In this document: piece after piece, positions 22,501-35,646 of the stretch
Numbering within the stretch: the stretch's first letter is position 1
How the letters are laid out: each line of letters begins with the position of its first letter
Origin: Setophaga petechia
Lineage: Eukaryota; Chordata; Aves; Passeriformes; Parulidae
Reading direction: 5' to 3'
Assembly (NCBI GenBank): GCA_024362935.1
Contig: JANCRA010000019.1
Coordinates: 13,450,501-13,514,500 of the forward strand
Length of the DNA stretch: 64,000 nt
Program-made: the position numbers and the translations under genes
The notes under the pieces: model-generated
Database searches by the model: none
Told to the model about the DNA's origin: nothing
The model's input: only the letters and a program-made list of their open reading frames with translations

Positions 22501-23330
22501 TCACAGGTGTCCGTGGGCTTTTATACACAAACAATTTCTAAATGGAAAAAAACAAGAATCAACTAAAAGCAATCTTATGATGACTTTGCAATTTAAAAAA
22601 GAAAGCTCTTTGAAATGCTGCCCTGAGCCACACAGAACTCTAGTTGAATAATTAATTACATATTGACAAGGACATATAAAAGAAAGGCTCAGAGCTGTAT
22701 TGACATTTATATCTTTTGCTTAAATTCATTAGAAAATGTCATTCTACTTGAAACAATTATTGGTAGCTTACAGTTTTTGTCTTCATATCCAAATGCTTAT
22801 CAAGAAGATATGTGACTGAGGATGCTTTATGGTTTCAGGACTTAACAAGTTGCCTAAAATCTAATCTTTATGATTCTGTAATTTATATTATGAGAACATT
22901 AGAGTCTTCTAAAAACAGTTAGGAAATTATTGTGTACTCAACAACAAGTCACAGTGTGCTGCAAACATTTCTTTAAACTGTTCTAATTATGCTTTATGTC
23001 TGAATTTTCTGTGCAATTAGGAACTATTAACAGACAAAATATAACCAAAGCCATGATTTAAAATGACTGTCCATGAACTTTATTAGGTAGGATCTAAAAA
23101 TGAGATGCACCAAATAATTGCAGAATATGCAATACTGTCAAAATTCTTTAGTTCAAAAGGAGAGAGGATTAATTTTCATATTTCTGTTTTCCTATTACAT
23201 TTGCAATTAATTGAACTAATATGGCATGCACATTTCTGCTGGAGCTCTTCTGTTACAGTACTTCAGATGCACTTAATAAATTGCACCTTCCATGAAAAGA
23301 AAAGGTGATGGATTGAAAAATGTTTAGCAC
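16600..23330. other. Non-coding stretch
   Basis: No gene was recognised. A GC-richer, purine-rich part at 18600-18900 carries overlapping frames of 88-132 codons on both strands with no domain or repeat signature, so these are judged chance frames. The rest is AT-rich. A part around 20560-20830 is especially AT-rich with many ATTAAT-type cores. Confidence 0.55.
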
Positions 23331-23480
23331 AACCATGCATAATTGATAGGTTCCCTAGTGCAAATAAGTGTCTAATAAATAATTAAATTTAATCTCATTA
23401 TAAGAGTTTTCATAATGGGATAATTTAATTAAATGAAAGCCAAAGGGTTCTTAGGGGTTGAAAGATGCTGCTGATGCTAT
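23330..23480. other. Candidate conserved non-coding element
   Basis: A dense run of homeodomain-like cores (TAATAAATAATTAAATTTAAT, then TTTAATTAAATG) is set in otherwise non-repetitive sequence. It looks like an enhancer-type element, but AT-rich sequence produces such cores by chance and conservation was not testable. Confidence 0.2.
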
Positions 23481-24750
23481 ATTTGGCTAATGGTCTGGGG
23501 ATAGTATAGTGAAGAAGGGTAATTCACATGGGTACATGCATTATTTAATGAATCCCTCTGAGATGGAGGGAAGGACAGATCAATGATAACTTGTCATTTT
23601 ATCATTGCTTACAATGCACATTTAAACAACCTGGGAAATGTTAAAAACAGAGAGAGAATCTTGCAAGCCTTTGCAGTGCATCAGGCCCTCTCTCTGCCAG
23701 ACACACAGTGAATGTTGCCTTTTGCAATATGCAGTTTCACTCTCATCTAGCATTGTTAATTTTTTTCCTTCTTTCAGACCAAAAATAAAAACAAAGCCTT
23801 ACAAGCTTCTGTACTGTTAGGGCAAGCCTGCCCCTAAGTGAAAGTTATAATGGCTACAGAATGTATATCTGATACTAAAAAATTGATAGCTGTGTCACGT
23901 GGGACCCATTAACAAGCTTTCTGAGTGGGCTGAGTTTTGAGTTTTAAGTCTCCAGAAGCACTTAGCTAGGGTAGGATACTAAAACCATACAAGTCTAAGT
24001 AGTTAGCTCATTTGCAGGTGATCAGTTATGAATTAATATGAATGCTTAAGGTTATATCTTTACAGATAAGACAGAAGTGTCGCCTTGCACACAATAAATG
24101 TGCAAGACCCAAAAAGCTAAATGGATGAATTTGCAATCTGAACTTTTGCTTTTCCATGACCTGTACACTCACAAGCTTTCCCATTTAGAAACTTTTATCT
24201 TTACTGGTAGACCCTGAATACAATGACCACTGTAGCACTGCAGGCTTGCAGTTTGTCTGATGGTACCAGACATTTTTATCAGAAAGATAACAATCAACTC
24301 TTTTAGAAAAACAGAGGGATACAGTTGCCCATGATTTTGCCTTCTGAAGCATAAGGATTATGTAACATGCATAAAAAAATATTTTTATTACTGCACTTAT
24401 TATCAGTTTTACCTTTGTAAGTACCATTCTAAATCTTTCTGAGCCTTAAAAGTGATTTTTCTTCTACCAGTAATACAGGCCTACTACTTGCACAAAGAAA
24501 ATATTTTTTTTCTAGTATCAATGAAACAATTTTAATTTTTGTTTGGTGCTGTACTATGAGCAGAAGTGGCAATAAGCTACACAAAATGATGTAGAAGCTA
24601 TGACTACAGTAGCCTACATTGTCCTACTGAATAGTTTGCATCATATTTGCCAGTTATATGAGGTCCCACAGGAGTTCTTCAGCCTTTCCAAATCTTCACC
24701 TAAATTATCTTGTCTTAAATTTGCCATCTCTCCAGTCATGCTATTTTTAG

Positions 24751-24774
24751 TTGATTAATTAGTACATTAATCAA
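24751..24774. repeat. Inverted repeat of TTGATTAAT
   Basis: The arms TTGATTAAT (24751-24759) and ATTAATCAA (24766-24774) are exact reverse complements around a 6-base spacer. The half-sites resemble HNF1/PBX-HOX-type cores, so a dimer-binding site is conceivable; this is inference. Confidence 0.85.
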
Positions 24775-25800
24775 AGTACTTTTATTATAGATGCTGAAGG
24801 TTTTGCACTGTGAATATCAATTTCCTATTTCTCCTATTTGGTTTTTATTCTCCCAGACATTTTTCAATCCACATGGAAGTTTAGCAGTAACATGTTTCTT
24901 GAATTATTTCTCGTGAGAAAATTTCTTTCTTAAAAAATCCAAATACACTGTATCTGTCTGGTTTTTGTTCACCTTCTCAGTGAGTCACACAAAGAATGCA
25001 GAAACCTCATTGTGTCTCACACATGTTCTCTGAGGGATTTACACTTCCACACTCGCTGGTTACCTCATACAAAAATATGTCTCAGTGCTTTCAGTATTGT
25101 TACTCATGTTTTTTGACCACCTCCTTCTTAAGCTGAACAAATACAATGCCATTTGGCTTTCTTGCTGCTCTGTTATTTGGTTTAGCACCTCCTTCAGCAT
25201 TGAAAACACAAACAATTCCTCACTTTGTATAAAAAGTAGGTGTTTAATTTTACACTAACACAAATGAATCATTCACGAGTCACTACAGAGATATAGTGCC
25301 TCTTTCCTTCTCAACTGTTATGTTTAGATTGTTACAGTTTAATAGCCTGACTGATTAATGTTTTGGCTTTTACAAAAGGAATAACTGGATGGTTTTTATT
25401 CTAATGAGGATTTGCAAAAGGATCCTAAGAAAAATTATCACAAAATATTTTTTGTTATTTATAGGATACCATCTTCCATCTATTTATTTACAAACAAACA
25501 AACAAAAATATACATGACTTGAGAAAATGAAATGTTTTCTGCCTAGAGTGCCCAGAATTCAATAGCCTGATTTCCATGAGAGTAAGATATTGGTGTCTAT
25601 AAAAGAAGTTTCAGAGACAATGTACCAAAATTAAGATGCTCTTTTCTATAAATAAACTTCAGGCACAGTTATCTACTTAAATATTTGTGTACATTTTATT
25701 ACAGATTATTCAATTCAAATGGCTGGGAAGTAAGATCTCTGATCATTATAATCCTTCAAGAACTAATAAAGTTCTCCATCCACTTCCCATCTTCTCTAAG

Positions 25801-25832
25801 GAGATCTCCAGTAAAAGAGACCTCCAGTAAAC
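25801..25832. repeat. 16-bp tandem duplication
   Basis: GAGATCTCCAGTAAAA (25801-25816) is followed immediately by GAGACCTCCAGTAAAC (25817-25832), two mismatches. It is a simple replication-slippage-type duplication. Confidence 0.9.
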
Positions 25833-28800
25833 CAAGCTAAACCCCACAAGGCATTATAAAATTAAGAGTTCCCCTGTCTTATATAAAATACAGGACAAAT
25901 ACAGTAGTATTTTTTTCCCTTTTTCAGATTGCATTTCCACAATGCAATTGTATTATTGGAGCATAACTTCAATGCTGAAATATTCTGACTGGTATCCAAA
26001 GTTTAAGGCATTTGGGGCAGAGGAATTTTGTATTTTTTTAAGAGCGGGACCTTCTATTTTTCTTATTAAGTTACAAAGTTCATTCCCCTGCCTCCAGGAA
26101 CTAGTTTTCTTACCCCAAAACCTCAACAGACTTCTACATATGATGTTGCAATAATGATCATACCATAAATTTGAATTACAATCTGTGATTTCTAGTCATA
26201 GAAATCTGCTCCTGCTTTCCCAGCCTGAATGATAAAATTCCAATAAATCATAAAAGGGAAAAAAGACTCAAATAAGAAGTGACATGGAGATATTTTGACA
26301 GGAATCTACATAAGAAGAAAAATTTCTGTTTTCATGGCTTTTTTTCTTTAAGAAAATTCCTGTCAGCCACCTAAAAGTCCAAACTTTGGCAGTTAGAGTT
26401 TTCACACTATACTCTAGTACTTGCAAAATTTAACATTCACATGTGGCAGAACAGTGGCTCCATGTACTCTGAAATAGTCAAATCACCACAGTACAGTATG
26501 GAAATATTGTAACTGAGCTGCATCAGCAGCTTGTTTTCTAACCTGGTTCTACACACCAGCATCTCCTAGTGAGAAGTCAGTACTTGGCACCAGCTAATAC
26601 AAATACATGTGATATGGTCCCTTTAAAGCCAAACCAAAACCCATTTCTAAAACTGCATCTGTACCTAAGTTATTGTGCATTTGGGGCTTTTTTGATATAG
26701 CTAATATTTCTTTTGAAATCTACTTCTGTGAACATAATTTTGCTGTAGTATTATCGCTTTGAGAATAAGTGAATCGCTTATATGATGACATTGAGATAAA
26801 CTGTGTAGGACCTATTTAAAATATATAAATTAAACCTGAGAATGTCTTCCCAAATAAGTATATATTTTATTATTTCCACAAGTCCCATGAATCAGTATTT
26901 CAGCCTAGCTTTTATTTAAAAAACCCAAGTACTAGCACATGAATTTACACTTTCAATTTTTACAACTTGAAATATAGGAATGACCCCAGAGGTTTTTTCC
27001 TCAGTGTATCAATCCATATCTTGTAAGTTTGTTCAGTTAAACATAAATTTAATAGGCCCCAATAACCAAATGAAAAAACATAGTTTTACTGCCATTTCTG
27101 GACTCCTTCCTTCTGCTGTGAAGTCCTTCCCCAGTTGATTTCCATGACCTCAGTTCTCCATGAGACATACTAGCTGGCATAATGAACAACAAAACTTCAG
27201 TTATGCTGGAGAAAAAAATCTACTTAAAATAGAAAGAAACCAAAACACTAATATTTTTCCTGCTTGCAGCATGGGAGGGATTCTCTGGTAAAACTGGTCA
27301 AAATCCCCAGAACTTGGACTGGTTGCTAAATGAACCCTTCCCAAGGCACTGCAGGGATGATGCAATCAAACAAAAGTCAACTAATCAAAAAGCGAACTGT
27401 CCATCTATCCATACATTGATCCTGTTCATTCAGTAGCTGTTGCCAAATCCAAATGATCACAACTTTTGATATTCAGAAGGACCTGGAGATCTGGTCCCTT
27501 CCTTCCTCATGCTTTTCTGTCCCTCCATCTAGTACAACTCTCCACAGTCTCAGGTGGCACTAAACCTCCTACAAGCCTTCCAAGGATGAGAACAAAATGC
27601 TAAACTGCTGTCCATTTCCATAAAGACAGAAATCAAAAAGTATTCTATCTCTACACCTAACCATTGTAGACTGAGTCTTTACAGTAGAAACAATGCAAAA
27701 ATCTAGATACCAAACGTAAACCTATCGAAGAATCTCAAGGAATTCTTTATGTTTCCTGCCAACAGTTTGTCCTGCAAATTATCTGTTAGATATATTTCAT
27801 TCAGACTTTATGAAAGCTTCAGCTTCACACAACCCAGCCACAAGTTCTCAGCAGCCCTATAAGGACAGAAACATTGGAGCCAAGCATAAAGTTGCCAGAG
27901 ATGAGCAAGGCTCCAAAAAAATCTATGAATCTGGTCTTTCCAACACCTTACACAAAGTAATTTCTGGTGTGCTCTAACTGCTAAATGCAAACTTGTTAAT
28001 ACAGCTGGACAAGTGAGTACTGTATTCTTAAACTACTGGCTGGAAAGTAACAGATTTTCACTTCTTTCTCTAAACATACACATGATCTTTTTTTTCAAAT
28101 GGGAAATGTAAAAAATGGGGTTGATGCATAAAATACTTGTGTTTTGTCTATTTTAGCATTTTTCTTTGAAACAAATATAAGACACTCCCTTTAATTCCCT
28201 TTGAGCATGTATGGGAATGTCCCCACCTATTCCCTTAAGTCCAGTCTTAATCCAGACACAAGAACAAAACATTCTTGAATGCAAAGTAACAAAGACAGCT
28301 GATGACAACTTTGAAATACATCCCCAGAAGGCTGGGATTCATTCATTTGCAAAAAAAATTTATATGTTCATAAAAGCGGATGAACCACTTTTCATAGTGT
28401 GAATATTTTTGAGACACCTCGTGTTGAAAATTAACTGTGCTAAAAAAAATGTACAGCAAACCAGACAGCAATCAAGGAGCAGATGTCCTACGAGCTTTAT
28501 GAAATACTAAGTAGTAGTTAAATGGTATAATCTGGTGAAGATCAGCAAAACAGAAGTTCTCTGAAGATAAACTTGTGTTCCCAGTAGCTTTGTACATCTG
28601 ACTTTCATTTTAAAGTTTAAAATCCCATCAAAAGGGCAGAAAGCAAAAAAGGATGCCAAGAGAGTATGTCCTCCTGAATAGATTAAAAGGGAACAGTAGA
28701 AGAGAGGAGATCTGACCTTTGGAGGAACCTTGTGTGATTAATATAAACACCAGATTACTCCTATCCTGCGAAGAGGCACTCAAAACTTATGCATGCAACA

Positions 28801-29099
28801 CAGAAATTTGAGTATCCACAACCTAAATATCCCTCCCAATATTTTAGTTCTTTCTAAACTGAACCTCTGGACACAACACTTACAACTACTCACTGATGTC
28901 AGACCAACACTGGTACAGCAGGGAACTGCACAGTCCTAACAAACAAAAGAGGGGGCAAAAAAATCTGGACGACCTAAGCATGTCAACAGAGAGCTGTTAA
29001 GAGTTGTTTAAAAGCTAAAATGTGGTCTTTATTTCTCAAAATAATATATGGCTTAGCCAGTGGAATAAATCACACAAAATCTACTGAGTTTAGCGGGTA

Positions 29100-29410
29100 A
29101 GGGGGAACCTAATTGCAGGCTTCCAGTACCTGCAAGAAGGTCATCAAGAGGAAAAGAGCCAGGCTCTTAACATTCATTGATGCCTGGTGGGAGTTTCAGC
29201 GGGCACAAGCTGAAACTCAAGAGTTCTGGAGTGTATAATAGGAAAATCTTTTTTACCCTGAGGTTAAAAACTTGGAGGTTTTTCAAGATTGGAGTAGACA
29301 AAGCCCTGAGCCACTTGGTCTGGCTTTATCGATGATCTTGCTTTGAGCAGGAGGAAGAATGAGGCACCTCCTGGATTGCCTTCCAAATCAAATTTTCCTA
29401 TAATCTTAAC
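29100..29410 (+). mobile_element. CR1 LINE, 3'-terminal fragment
   Basis: The order of landmarks follows the CR1 3' end: GGGAACCTAATTGCAGGCTTCCAGTACCTG at the start, then a TTTTTACCCTGAGG block near 29250, a GATTGGAGTAGACAAAGCC block near 29288, a TCTGGCTTTATC block near 29319, and a terminal CACCTCCTGGATTGCCTTCCAAATC block near 29365-29389. CR1 is the dominant LINE of birds and other sauropsids; copies are usually 5'-truncated as here. The fragment is well diverged, so it is old. It contains a perfect 10-bp stem-loop (29191-29218) that is not part of the CR1 consensus as remembered. Confidence 0.65.
29191..29218. repeat. Perfect 10-bp stem-loop within the CR1 fragment
   Basis: GAGTTTCAGC (29191-29200) pairs exactly with GCTGAAACTC (29209-29218) around an 8-base loop. 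It interrupts the CR1 similarity and looks like a secondary palindromic change. Confidence 0.9.
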
Positions 29411-30913
29411 ATCCTAAATTATTAACTGTTAAAACAGATAAATGGTTAAATAATTAAATATGAATTACAGAAGAATTAATGCACCAGGAAAGAACATGTA
29501 GCTCTAGTATATTGCTTAGCATTAGTCACTGCATGCTAGGCTTTCAGAGTTCCTACAACAAGTGTCTTGACAAAGTCTTACTTAGCATGTATTAAAAGCT
29601 CAAAAGAAAATGGTAACAAATCTTAGTCAATAAGCCATAAATTAAATTGTCTCCCAGTAGATCTTGGCATGTTACAGTACATTTCCATCCAGTAGGCCTT
29701 GATTGGCAGATTGTAATGATTCATATTACATTAATAATTCATGAAATAGTACAATATACATAATCCTAAAACTATGTTCAGACATAGTGGAGAGGGGCAG
29801 CTCCAAGAAGCTGACTTTCTCCATTCCTCACCTGCAGCTAAAACAAACAGCAGCCCACCCTGTACTTTACTAACACAGTCCAAAAAGTAATGAAACACAG
29901 CAGATAGTTTCACCATGACCTCTCTGTCCTTCTAGGTTCACTTTTCCTGATGAGAAAGGAAACACATGGTACAGGAAAATTATCTGTATCATTTCTGGGC
30001 AGGGACAGGATCCTCACTACCTTCTAAGGATTTAGGTGGCCACATACCATGTCCTGCAGAACAACCTGATGGCTGGGAGAAATAAGATATGAACTTTTAA
30101 AACGTTTTCAGAATCAGTTCTGGAAATCTCTGATTAAATCCTTTCCTTAAAAGCAGAAGATTTGACATTGTCAGGCTCCAGCAGTGTCCTTGAATTTGTG
30201 TTTACAGTAGAACTGCAGGCTTACATGGGTAACTGAAGCACCTAATATCTGACTTAGCAGTTGTAGGTGCTCTACAAGCCAATATGCTTTTAAAGTCCAG
30301 GGATTATATGCATTTCTGAATGTCTAGGTATGTATTGATATAGATACACACATACACATAAATGGTTGTGATGAATTCTCCCAGGAATTTTTAGTTTCCT
30401 GTCAGTGGTTTATTTGCCAGATCTAGGCAGTCGCACTACAACGTGGACAATGCTCAGAAAAATGGTATTTATGACCTATTAAATCAAAATTATGCTGAAA
30501 ATCTATTTACAACATCATTTTATTTGCAGTATCCCTTCTGGTGCAGTGAAATGGTAAGGAAATAGTCCCTTCTTTTGCAGTTTTTCAATAGCGATTTTGC
30601 AGAAATATTTTTGGTTTGCTAGGCAAGTTGTGTTACAGGGCTTTCTTAAATAAAGCACTGTACAGTTCAAATGATAAAATTCTGGCACTGTGGGTTGTTA
30701 TTTATATCAGCAATGTTAAATATGCCATAAAGGTTCAGAAAGGTAGAGAAACATACCTCTGCCATATTATCTATTAAACTTACAAAAAAATATGAAGGTA
30801 CAATTTCCTCCATTGGAACAGAAGGCTTGCTGCTGAAGTTAACAAAGAACATCTGGTTTTCATTTGAGGGGCAATGAAGTGTTCATTAAAGTGTTCTTGT
30901 TGGTCATTTTCAG

Positions 30914-30949
30914 CCTTCTTCTTTCTCTCTTTTTTTTTTTTTTTTTCTT
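30914..30949. repeat. 36-nt pure polypyrimidine tract
   Basis: All bases are C or T, ending in T16 (30931-30946). Read directly. Confidence 0.95.
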
Positions 30950-32507
30950 GCTTCACAATAGTTTGTGTCCTAACTCTTTGGTAATTACAGCATGCTGCTA
31001 AAAATGGTCATTGTCATTGTACCATTTCCCTTTGAAAAATTGCAGGAGAAACATGAAAGAACCAAATGCAGATCTCATCTGATTTCAGCGTAAGAGCAGC
31101 TTCCACAGCTCACCTTGTTCATACTTCCTAGGGGTGTTTATTTTCTGCAATTATTCATCTAGGCTTCACTGAACTTGAATACTAATAAATTTTAAGAAGT
31201 GAAACAAGAAGCCTTCATGCTGTCTGCAGGGAGGCCTCAGAAAACTCTGCATTGAGAGTTATTAGTATCAGCACCAAAGGTGCTAATTCTTTGTTACTTG
31301 TCACAGAAAGCCAGATCAGGTGAAAAACATAGGAAAAAGAAAACAAACCCTTTGTACATCTTCTCTGAACACATTAACATCCTCTAAATGATTACTCTAA
31401 GGTAAAAAGGTTTAATATAAACTGTAAATACTTTCTTTAGATTTGTATTGCGGTCCTCTATAAAGTTCTTACATGCATTTTATAGAAATCTTAGCTTTAA
31501 AAATTTAACTTCAGTAGTTTATACCTAAATTTGGGGGGAAATATCAATTATTAAATTACACAAAAGAATGTGCATTATTTATAGTCACAGTTTAAATTTA
31601 AGAAAACTACTTCTGTCCTTTAAGCTACAATTCTGTCTCAGTGCTTGAAGTCAAGAAAATTCAGCAACATACTGGTACTGCATCCCGAGTAAATTAACAT
31701 TGGTATGTTTAACAAAACTACAAGGATTCATAACACTTGACAGGCAAATAAAAAGACAAGACTGCCTCCAAGAACCCTTACATCTGGAGTTAGACTGAAA
31801 CCTCTCTGAAACACGCGGCAAAAATTCACAGGATGTAAATGAGGGCTTTAAACACACATAGGATGAACATGCTTACTGTGTTCTCTGAAACTAAAAGTAT
31901 TTTAATAGTTACACAGGTTACACAGAGGTGGTTCTGCCAGCAGGCACAATAAAAGCATTCTCTGAGTGTTGGGGGCCATAAAACCACTTAAAAGCCTTGA
32001 AGCCTGATAGGGAAAGGGTGGCAAAGCAGTTGCAGAAGAAATGGCTTTTCAACTTACTTCCTAGCCTGGCTGGCAGAAGCCTGGAAAGCTTAAGTGCACA
32101 CATGTTTTAACGACTAGATGAACAAGTTCCACAACAAATTTGCAGCTTCCCAGTATCAAGCTGATTGACATAAAATGTCAAGCAAAAGTGTTCAGCCATT
32201 TCTAGAATCATAAGAAAGAAAGCATTTCCACCCATATTCAAAATAATTATAATTTTTTTAGTTGAGCAATACATTAGGAATGTGAAATTCATTTCAGGCA
32301 GCAATTATTAACTTTACTATGAATGTCATAAAAAATAGTTAACCCTGGAAAACTGCAGCTTATGGGAGAGACTTGACAACATATCACATTTTAGCAAGTC
32401 AGTCCTATGGACCAATCTGTTCACACTTGGCATGCTTTGAGGAATTCTGAGAGCTGTCTCATAAAATTAGGTCAGCAATGGGATTTATATTCTTTTTAAT
32501 GATCTTT

Positions 32508-32825
32508 TCCTTCCCCTCATTCTCTGACCAGTGTTTACAAAGGACAGAGAAAGAAGTTGATTGAAATGCAGGGAAAGAAGAGTAGCTGAGAGAGAAAATG
32601 AGCTCTGTGGCTGATAAAAGCATGAAGAATAGGCAGACCAGTGAGCAGAAGAAGGAAGAAAGCTAAGGATTAGTAAGGACAGGAGATGGGGATGCAGGGC
32701 TGTAAGGGGCAATGCAGGAATGGGGTTGGAAAATGAAAGAACAAGAGGTGGCAACACCATGGGAATGAACACTTGAAGTGACCATGAGAAAGAAGGGTGA
32801 TCAGGAGGTTTCTCTCAGGAAGAGA
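32508..32825 (+). other. Purine-rich strand-asymmetric interval
   Basis: For roughly 300 bases the plus strand is dominated by A and G (many GAAGAAGGAAGAAAG-type runs) while the flanks are not. No coding frame or known repeat explains it. It could be a decayed purine-rich repeat or a skewed regulatory stretch. Confidence 0.6.
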
Positions 32826-34009
32826 CATCAGTATTGGCAGAAGGACAGGGCTGAGACTGCTTGCTGGGGTCAGACACAAGGGGGATGCCCAGGGGATCCA
32901 TTGCTGCCCTCTCCAGCAGAAGCCACCTGCAGATGGCCCGTGTGCAGCCTGGCTCAAGCATCTCCCTGACCAGCCTGGTGATCCAGCTCCACACCCTGAG
33001 AACAGGCAGAGGGTAACTCTTTGAAAAGCTTCCTTTAAAGCAGACCAACATATCCCAACAGTCAGGGAAGAACAGCAAACGAATGCATAAGGAAGGGATA
33101 GGAAGTACTACGGGCACGTGGCTAAAGTAAGGAAGAGTTTTTTTACAGATTCTGCATGTGATCACTAAAGCCAGGATAAGATGTGTTTATTTAGGGTGGA
33201 ACCATCACCTAGAAAAAAAATGTCTTCTGCATTAGAACAATCCAATTTTATCAAGAATTTTGCTAAGTGCAGAAGATAACTCATTCTAAGAAAAAATGTT
33301 TCCTTACATTCATGCCACCTCCAGTCTTCCTTTTTGACTTCTGTTCACTTGACTTGACATCACCTTTAATATCCGAAAAAATATTACCCAACAGACACCA
33401 TCCAGAAAACCCCACTCTTCACAACTCTTTGAAAGCCCTTACCTACAACAACATTCCCATGTTTCCTGAGCATACCACTTACTCTGGGTCTCTTTATGCA
33501 GCAAAGATTACTGTATAATAATTTAGCATTGTTCAGTGCAAATACTTCATCTAAGTCAAGCACCTGAGAAAATGTCATTGTTAAAGGAGCCCCTGAACAA
33601 ACTGAGTTTCCTATTTCCCTAATAATGAAAGCCATGGTAGTTGTGGACACTAAGCACATCAGAGAATGGAGACTGGGATTAAAAAACTGTCTCTAAATAT
33701 CAGCAATCACATTATTATGTGAATTTTAAAAATTATAAAGTTAAATGTATCTAAACACATTCAGTTCCAACACATTCTACATAATCCAAATATTTCATTC
33801 CTATCTTATATGTGATCCATGGCACAGTACTGTCTGCCTAAACACTCCCATTTACTACAAACAGAATAATTTGTTTAGCTATATAATGAGCAGAGAGGCA
33901 GCACACAATAAAAGAAAGCATTCCAGCTTTAAAATGAATAAAAATTGATTGTGTCCCTATAAAAACTAAATTGGCAGAGTGTTAATTGCATTTCACATAA
34001 ACATCTGTA

Positions 34010-34270
34010 GCAGTCGGTGACTTGTTACTGTGCTGTAATGCAATACAGGACACTTAGGAATAAATGCATCCTCTAGATGAGTTCATAGAGATTTTCTAAA
34101 AGCGCCTGATGAGATTGTAAAAATCTGATTAGTCAGAACTGCTAATGAGACTTAAAACAAAGGGAAATCTTTAAATAAAATTATTTTGCTTTTCTTTTCT
34201 CTTGATAAATTATATGCAAATTACTGTTGATTGAAAAATGCCTGCCTTGAAGGGAAATTCATACTAATGA
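34010..34270. other. Candidate conserved non-coding element with POU octamer
   Basis: Non-repetitive sequence contains a perfect ATGCAAAT octamer (34214-34221), AACAAAG SOX-like and CTGATTAG/CTAATGAG homeodomain-like cores within 260 bases. The combination resembles developmental enhancers, but this rests on motif texture only. Confidence 0.25.
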
Positions 34271-34393
34271 TGGAAAGGTCATCAGACAACAAAAGTATTT
34301 GTCAAAGAAATCTGCAGGCACTTAAATAATATGCTGGAATAAGAAAAGATATGCATTTCTTATATTATTTGTTGTTGTTATAATGCATGAAAC

Positions 34394-34433
34394 TCTCCAG
34401 GGAGGAAAGCAGACTGGTTTGCTTCCCTGGAGA
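34394..34433. other. Imperfect 40-nt hairpin
   Basis: TCTCCAGGGA (34394-34403) pairs with TCCCTGGAGA (34424-34433), and AAGCA (34407-34411 region) can also pair with TGCTT inside. It could fold in RNA; no known RNA family was recognised. Confidence 0.75.
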
Positions 34434-35209
34434 CCTCAAAGTAAAGACTCAGTTCTCCAACGATGCAAACACGTGTTTAACTGTATCACCTCAACGTCAA
34501 CCACATTAGTTACATCAAATGCATATCTGCAAGAACATGGACTAAGAAAGCCGTGATATGGAACATAATCAAAACCAAAAGTTTATGCCTGAGCTGATGA
34601 AAAAAAAAAAAATTGTATAGAAATTACCAGAAAAAATAGATGTCCTTCCAATTCTTCCACTAAAAACATCAGTAAAACGAGACTGGCAATATAGCTACAT
34701 TAAAAAAAAACAACGTAAGTTTTAACCATTTTAAATGCAGAATGAGTGATTTCACTGTACCTGTGTTAAAGCTTTACTGTATTAAACATTTATTTCAACA
34801 ACAGTGATAAAATACAAAAATCAAGTGAAATAAAAACAAAAGTTGTAATTCGAGATTCTCACTGAAAATTGTTAGAATTCTCCAAATGTCAGGTCAGAAA
34901 ATTAAGCCAATCTTTTTAATTTCTTCTAATTGTTATCAACTAAAATTATACTTAATATGTAAAACAACTGTGACATCTAAACAAGAAGCTGCACAGATAT
35001 GAGAAAGCCACTACTGCATAAGTTGCAGCTATGGAGAAATGGTTTTGGAGCAGATCACAAAACAAATCTAAGTAATATGTGTTAAAAAAGTGGTTTTCCT
35101 GTTCTGACATGCAAAGTAATCCTCCCCAGAAGGTGAACCTTGCAAAGAGCAACACACACAATCAAGAGAAGGAAACATGAGTTATCAAGAATTGCTCAAA
35201 GAACTGAGT

Positions 35210-35237
35210 TTGGTGGATCTAGGGTTGGTGGATCTAG
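35210..35237. repeat. Short tandem duplication of TTGGTGGATCTAG
   Basis: TTGGTGGATCTAG occurs at 35210-35222 and 35225-35237, separated by GG. Read directly. Confidence 0.92.
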
Positions 35238-35584
35238 AAAGAAAATTGAGATAGAGAAGAAGAATGTGAATTATATCATTACCAATTCCTAAAAGTCTCC
35301 CACAAAGGCAGTGAATTACCCTCTGTGATATGGGAATGAAGAAAACTCCACCATCATGCTAGATAAGTGTCCCAGTGGTACAATGGTAATTAAGATGTTT
35401 GATTCTGCTTCAGAGACAGTGATAGATGAAACAATCTATTGAATTTCTCATCCATGCTTCTATCAAGATTGTTCATTTTACAGCATATTTAAAATGCTAT
35501 GGTGGTATGTAATGTAGTAAAGAAGAGGTTTAAAAGGGGTTATTTTATTCATAGATCAATGATAATTAGTATCACACAGGCCTT

Positions 35585-35646
35585 ACATACATATACATAT
35601 ACATACACATACACATATACATATATATACATATGCATATATATAA
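35585..35646. repeat. (CA/TA)n compound microsatellite
   Basis: ACATACATATACATATACATAC-like units grade into TATATATA at the right end. It is a compound, imperfect dinucleotide repeat. Confidence 0.92.

Larger units (their letters stand above)
23490..29095. other. AT-rich non-coding stretch
   Basis: No gene was recognised. Small structures seen: an inverted pair of TTGATTAAT cores (24751-24774) and a 16-bp tandem duplication (25801-25832). Open frames are all short (60-80 codons) and unremarkable. Confidence 0.6.
29410..34010. other. Non-coding stretch with a purine-rich interval
   Basis: No gene was recognised. Features seen: a polypyrimidine tract (30914-30949), a strongly purine-biased interval (32508-32825), and a GC-richer part at 32850-33010 with overlapping frames of 63-116 codons on both strands but no recognisable protein. 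The remainder is AT-rich. Confidence 0.55.

Noticed and set aside
32815..33165. 116-codon minus-strand frame, considered as a possible retroelement remnant
   Set aside because: No reverse transcriptase, protease or gag motif could be recognised.
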